Both the position numbers and the translations under genes were made by a program. 8,843 nucleotides of DNA, from assembly GCA_000402815.1 (NCBI GenBank), contig AQSA01000032.1, positions 7,297 through 16,139 on the forward strand. Reading direction: 5' to 3'. How positions within the stretch are numbered: the stretch's first letter is position 1; every line of letters starts with the position of its first letter. Source of the DNA: Candidatus Neomarinimicrobium atlanticum. Lineage in GTDB: Bacteria; Fidelibacterota; Marinisomatia; Marinisomatales; Marinisomataceae. The notes beneath the pieces are model-generated. The model had not been told where the DNA came from. It ran no database searches and saw only the letters and a list, made by a program, of their open reading frames with translations. This document shows positions 5,889-8,843 of the stretch, one piece after another.

Positions 5889-8843
5889 TTATTTAACAAA
5901 TAACATCTTCATAGTTTTATTAAAATCTTTAGTTTGAATCTGATAAAAATAAACACCACTACTCACCCTATCTCCATCATCACTTCTACCATCCCAAACA
6001 ACGGAATAAGATCCAGCAGATTTAGTGCCTTCATCGATTTTTCTAATCAATTTACCTACTGAATTGTAAATATAAATATCAACAGCGTTTTCGTCAACGA
6101 GGTCATATTGTATTGTTGTATCCTCACTAAAAGGGTTTGGATAATTTTGATATAACTTATTCTCAGATGGTGGAGTGATAATAATCATATTTGTTTCATT
6201 CTCACCCTGTGAATCAAGAATTTCATAAGCAATATTTAACTCACCAATCTCACCAGAAACTTCAATTGATATCATGGAATTGTCCTTATCTAAATTACCA
6301 AAAACTAATTGATAGAAATCATTATCATTTTCAAGCACAATCATATTTGATGTATTATTTACTAATGAAAACTTTGTATCTTTTTTTGGTTTTTCAATTT
6401 GAATTCTACCACTAGTAATCCCATCGGGTATTTGAATGGTTATAATATTTGTCAATAAATCAATTTCTAAGTCTTGTTGAAGAGTATTATTTATAGATAA
6501 AATTTTATTAATTGTTCTATTGGATGCACTCCAAAACCAGTTTCTTGAAAACACATTCATATCAGCAATATCTCCAGTTGAATCAAGATTAGGTGTCATG
6601 TAAGGCGCAGTTCCTGCCGCAGGACCAATATCCACGCTTGGCCATGCATTCACAAATGCATTCATATCATTAATATCAATATCCCAATCCGCATCAAAGT
6701 CACCCAGTAACGCCTTATAGGTGTTAAAAGACGTAGTAACCGTTTGATTATATGTTGCAGCAGTACCAATAGCACGCAGGCTTAAATAATATGTGGTATA
6801 ATCTGTTAATGATAACCCAGATAAAGCTAGCTTACTTGATGACAATGTTGTTGTTGTCCAATCCATAACATCATTTAACGCACTTGAAGATGATCCAATG
6901 GCTAATTGATAACTCACTGGTGTAAAATTACTTACTGATGAAAAATCTGGTGTAACTGTAATTGCAGATGTACTTCTTAAAAAGCTGTTATCAATGCTAT
7001 CAATTGCAAATGTCGCTGCCGAAGCAGTTGGAGACGGGGTGCCTACTCCTTGAGAATACCATAATCCATTTCCAAAGGTAGCAGCAACTAAATGGCCATC
7101 AGTACCTCGATAGCTTAAAGAATGAACAGAAACATTAGGCATTCCATTATCTTCTGTAAACCAAGCAGTGCTATTACCTTGAGAAACATCATTTGATCTC
7201 CAAACACCTTTTTCTGTTGCAAGAAAAACTGTATTATAAAATGTTGTTTCAGAGGATTCATAAGTATTACTACGTTCATAAACTGCCCATCTAACTGGCA
7301 TATCTGGTAAAGTGCTATTGTCATCAAGATCAATCCAAGTAGAACCTCCATCTTTAGTTTCCCAAACTGAATCAACACCAAAATTAGATATTGACACTAA
7401 AATTTGATTATCATTATGCCCTATATCAATAGAATTGATCCAGCCAGATGGCAATTGTCCATTTCCTATTTCAGTAACAGTTCTAGTTCCATCGTTCTGT
7501 TGACTTGCATTTGTTATTTTATAAAGATAACCTCCTGTTGCACTACCTACGAACAATATATTATCTGTAAAAGGAGATAAAGCAAGAGAAGTTGCAGCGT
7601 AGCCACCTAGATTTGGAATTGGAACTGAGTATGTATCTAAATTATTAGTTGATAAATCGGTATAATTTGACGTCATTAAACATTGATTTTCATCATATGG
7701 AGCATAAATTCTTTTTGTACTTCCATCCACAATAAACGGATTAATAAACCATCCTGTATCTGAAAGGCTTAATTCTTTTTCATAGTTAAATGTCGTTGAA
7801 CTTCCAAAAGAATTATTTGAAACATAATAGGTATTATAAGTATAGGCTGATACTTGCCAGTTATGATCAACTTTATCAATACCTGTATAGGCACCATCTC
7901 CTCCTGAAGTCCATATTTCAATATTATTATCTATATCAACTTTCCAAGAGCCATTATCTTGAGTTCCACCAAGAGCATATTTTTTTCCAGTTTCTGGGTG
8001 AATTGTCCCATGATAAAATTGTCCTGTAGTATAATTTTCAATTCTGTTATCAAATGTTGGAGATGCTGAAGATGCATTTTTTGATATAAATACTCCCCCA
8101 TCATTTGCAAAAATTATACTATCAGCTGACACATTAATCATACTATGTTGATCAGCATGAACATAACCTGAATCAGGATAGCCATATAAAGGACTTGGCC
8201 AATCACTAATTTTTGTCCAATTAGATGCACCATCCGTTGATCTCCATACATCTAAACAACCAAAATAAACATAATTAGGATCTGTTGGGCTTATACCAAA
8301 TGATAAATCATAATTTGCTTGACCACATCCGAGCACCTTTCCACCATCTAATGGTATACTACCAATTAATTCTGTCCAGTTTGCACCATTGTCTGCGGTT
8401 TTTTGTAATGAAGCAATCTGTCTATCTGTATTACTAATTATTGCATAGCCAATATTAGGATTACTTTTAGAAAATCGAGCTATAACTCTATCAAGATTTG
8501 TCATTGAACCAATGACGCCAGCATCAAAGTTTGATTGAGACCAATTTACGCCATCATCCGTAAAGTAAAGATGTCCACCTTGTTTGCTAGTAGTATATTT
8601 TCCATTAATTCCTCCAGCCCATAACCTGTTATTTGCATCTAAATGTAAATCTGCAAAATGAAGTCTAGGATTTGCAGAATTAAATCCTCCTGCATAAGCC
8701 CAAGAAGATCCTCCATCTGTAGATTTTACAACTCCTTCATATTGATTATGCCAAGTTCCTCCGGGTCCACTTCCTGTTGAGCTAGGTCCAAAACTATTCA
8801 TTTCAATACTTGCATAAAGGGCGCTAATACCATTCTCGTTTCT
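5889..8843 (-). CDS. Secreted Asp-box beta-propeller protein with dockerin-like module and T9SS-type sorting domain, 5' end outside window
   Basis: The frame stays open to the right edge (984 residues plus stop). The first Met in view (8801) is internal: the preceding codons read NENGISALYASIE and continue off the window. Numbering from that Met, residues 1-585 are a sortilin/BNR-like propeller. Asp boxes (S/T-x-D-x-G-x-x-W) occur at 27-34, 135-142 and 482-489, with weaker ones at 80-87, 188-195 and 536-547. HADQH (215-219), NDGGVF (233-238) and GTQDNG (279-284) are typical of such propellers. Residues about 590-697 look Fn3-like. Residues 698-757 are dockerin-like. Residues 760-878 are beta-rich and unassigned. 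Residues 880-970 are a FlgD-like/type A sorting domain (YQNYPNPF, WDGRSDDG, SGVYFYQ, final KMLFVK). The protein is expected to leave the cell through a type IX-like route. Propellers of this kind occur in sialidases, xyloglucanases and adhesins; no catalytic residues could be assigned, so activity is open. Confidence 0.9.
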   Translation of the reverse strand, partial: RNENGISALYASIEMNSFGPSSTGSGPGGTWHNQYEGVVKSTDGGSSWAYAGGFNSANPRLHFADLHLDANNRLWAGGINGKYTTSKQGGHLYFTDDGVNWSQSNFDAGVIGSMTNLDRVIARFSKSNPNIGYAIISNTDRQIASLQKTADNGANWTELIGSIPLDGGKVLGCGQANYDLSFGISPTDPNYVYFGCLDVWRSTDGASNWTKISDWPSPLYGYPDSGYVHADQHSMINVSADSIIFANDGGVFISKNASSASPTFDNRIENYTTGQFYHGTIHPETGKKYALGGTQDNGSWKVDIDNNIEIWTSGGDGAYTGIDKVDHNWQVSAYTYNTYYVSNNSFGSSTTFNYEKELSLSDTGWFINPFIVDGSTKRIYAPYDENQCLMTSNYTDLSTNNLDTYSVPIPNLGGYAATSLALSPFTDNILFVGSATGGYLYKITNASQQNDGTRTVTEIGNGQLPSGWINSIDIGHNDNQILVSISNFGVDSVWETKDGGSTWIDLDDNSTLPDMPVRWAVYERSNTYESSETTFYNTVFLATEKGVWRSNDVSQGNSTAWFTEDNGMPNVSVHSLSYRGTDGHLVAATFGNGLWYSQGVGTPSPTASAATFAIDSIDNSFLRSTSAITVTPDFSSVSNFTPVSYQLAIGSSSSALNDVMDWTTTTLSSSKLALSGLSLTDYTTYYLSLRAIGTAATYNQTVTTSFNTYKALLGDFDADWDIDINDMNAFVNAWPSVDIGPAAGTAPYMTPNLDSTGDIADMNVFSRNWFWSASNRTINKILSINNTLQQDLEIDLLTNIITIQIPDGITSGRIQIEKPKKDTKFSLVNNTSNMIVLENDNDFYQLVFGNLDKDNSMISIEVSGEIGELNIAYEILDSQGENETNMIIITPPSENKLYQNYPNPFSEDTTIQYDLVDENAVDIYIYNSVGKLIRKIDEGTKSAGSYSVVWDGRSDDGDRVSSGVYFYQIQTKDFNKTMKMLFVK
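5892..6164 (-). other. C-terminal FlgD-like / type IX secretion sorting domain
   Basis: Codons 880-970, counted from the Met at 8801, encode a compact Ig-like domain. Marks are YQNYPNPF at its start, a beta-strand region IQYDL and VDIYIYN, G-x-Y-x-V-x-WDGRSDDG in the middle, SGVYFYQIQT, and a final hydrophobic strand ending in Lys just before the TAA. This is the signature of type A sorting domains (FlgD-Ig related) that direct proteins to the outer-membrane type IX machinery, where the domain is usually cut off. Confidence 0.85.
6531..6710 (-). other. Dockerin-like Ca-binding module within the propeller protein
   Basis: Codons 698-757, counted from the Met at 8801, encode this module. The first half has a full EF-hand-type loop: Asp701, Asp703, Asp705, Asp707, Ile708, Asp709 and Asp712, followed by MNAFVNAW. 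The second half repeats the ending (DMNVFSRNW), but the loop before it (LDSTGDIADMN) is two residues shorter and has fewer acidic ligands. In FCB-group secreted proteins such modules often sit just upstream of sorting domains and need not signal a cellulosome. Confidence 0.7.

Noticed and set aside
6191..6415. Plus-strand open frame of 74 codons opposite the propeller gene
   Set aside because: It is antisense to a well-supported frame, with biased composition and no signal or domain.
7115..7381. Minus-strand open frame of 88 codons inside the propeller gene
   Set aside because: It is a frame-shifted shadow of the Asp-box propeller sequence.
7790..8029. Plus-strand open frame of 79 codons opposite the propeller gene
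   Set aside because: It is antisense to the propeller frame; the Tyr/Leu/Gln-rich product has no recognisable pattern.
8799..8801. ATG at 8801 as the true start of the propeller gene
   Set aside because: The frame stays open upstream to the window edge with propeller-like residues, and no signal peptide follows this Met although the protein carries a secretion sorting domain.

Overview
The window is AT-rich bacterial DNA carrying three large genes, all read from the minus strand. All three products look extracytoplasmic. Two short AT-rich spacers of about 100 and 110 bases separate them. No RNA gene, transposase, integrase, CRISPR array or phage gene was seen. The best guess for the source is a marine, Gram-negative member of the FCB group, with Neomarinimicrobiota (SAR406) or a relative ahead of Bacteroidota. 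The reasons are a FlgD-like/type IX (T9SS) C-terminal sorting domain, a dockerin-like Ca-binding module next to it, a Gly-rich linker after a lipoprotein cysteine, and translation starts without a Shine-Dalgarno sequence. This placement is an inference from protein style, not from a marker gene.

Layout in transcription order (right to left). (1) 8843-5889 is the 3' part of a gene for a secreted Asp-box (BNR) beta-propeller protein. It continues with an Fn3-like region, a dockerin-like Ca-binding module, an unassigned beta-rich region and a C-terminal sorting domain. Its start lies beyond the right edge. (2) 5778-3385 is a complete penicillin-acylase-family Ntn hydrolase of 797 residues, with an N-terminal membrane or signal segment and the self-processing Ser at the start of the beta chain. 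(3) 3284-1 is the 5' part of a gene for a very large repeat lipoprotein. It has a probable lipoprotein signal, a two-part N-terminal region that I cannot assign, then nine visible cadherin/Ig-like 'tandem-95' units. It runs off the left edge still open after 1094 codons.

The genes share orientation and destination (periplasm, outer membrane or outside the cell). Nothing in the sequence shows that they act in one pathway, and the spacers are long enough for separate promoters. The most notable structure is inside the repeat gene: units 4-5-6 and 7-8-9 match by subtype in the same order, which points to duplication of a three-unit block. I see no convincing undescribed multi-gene system here.
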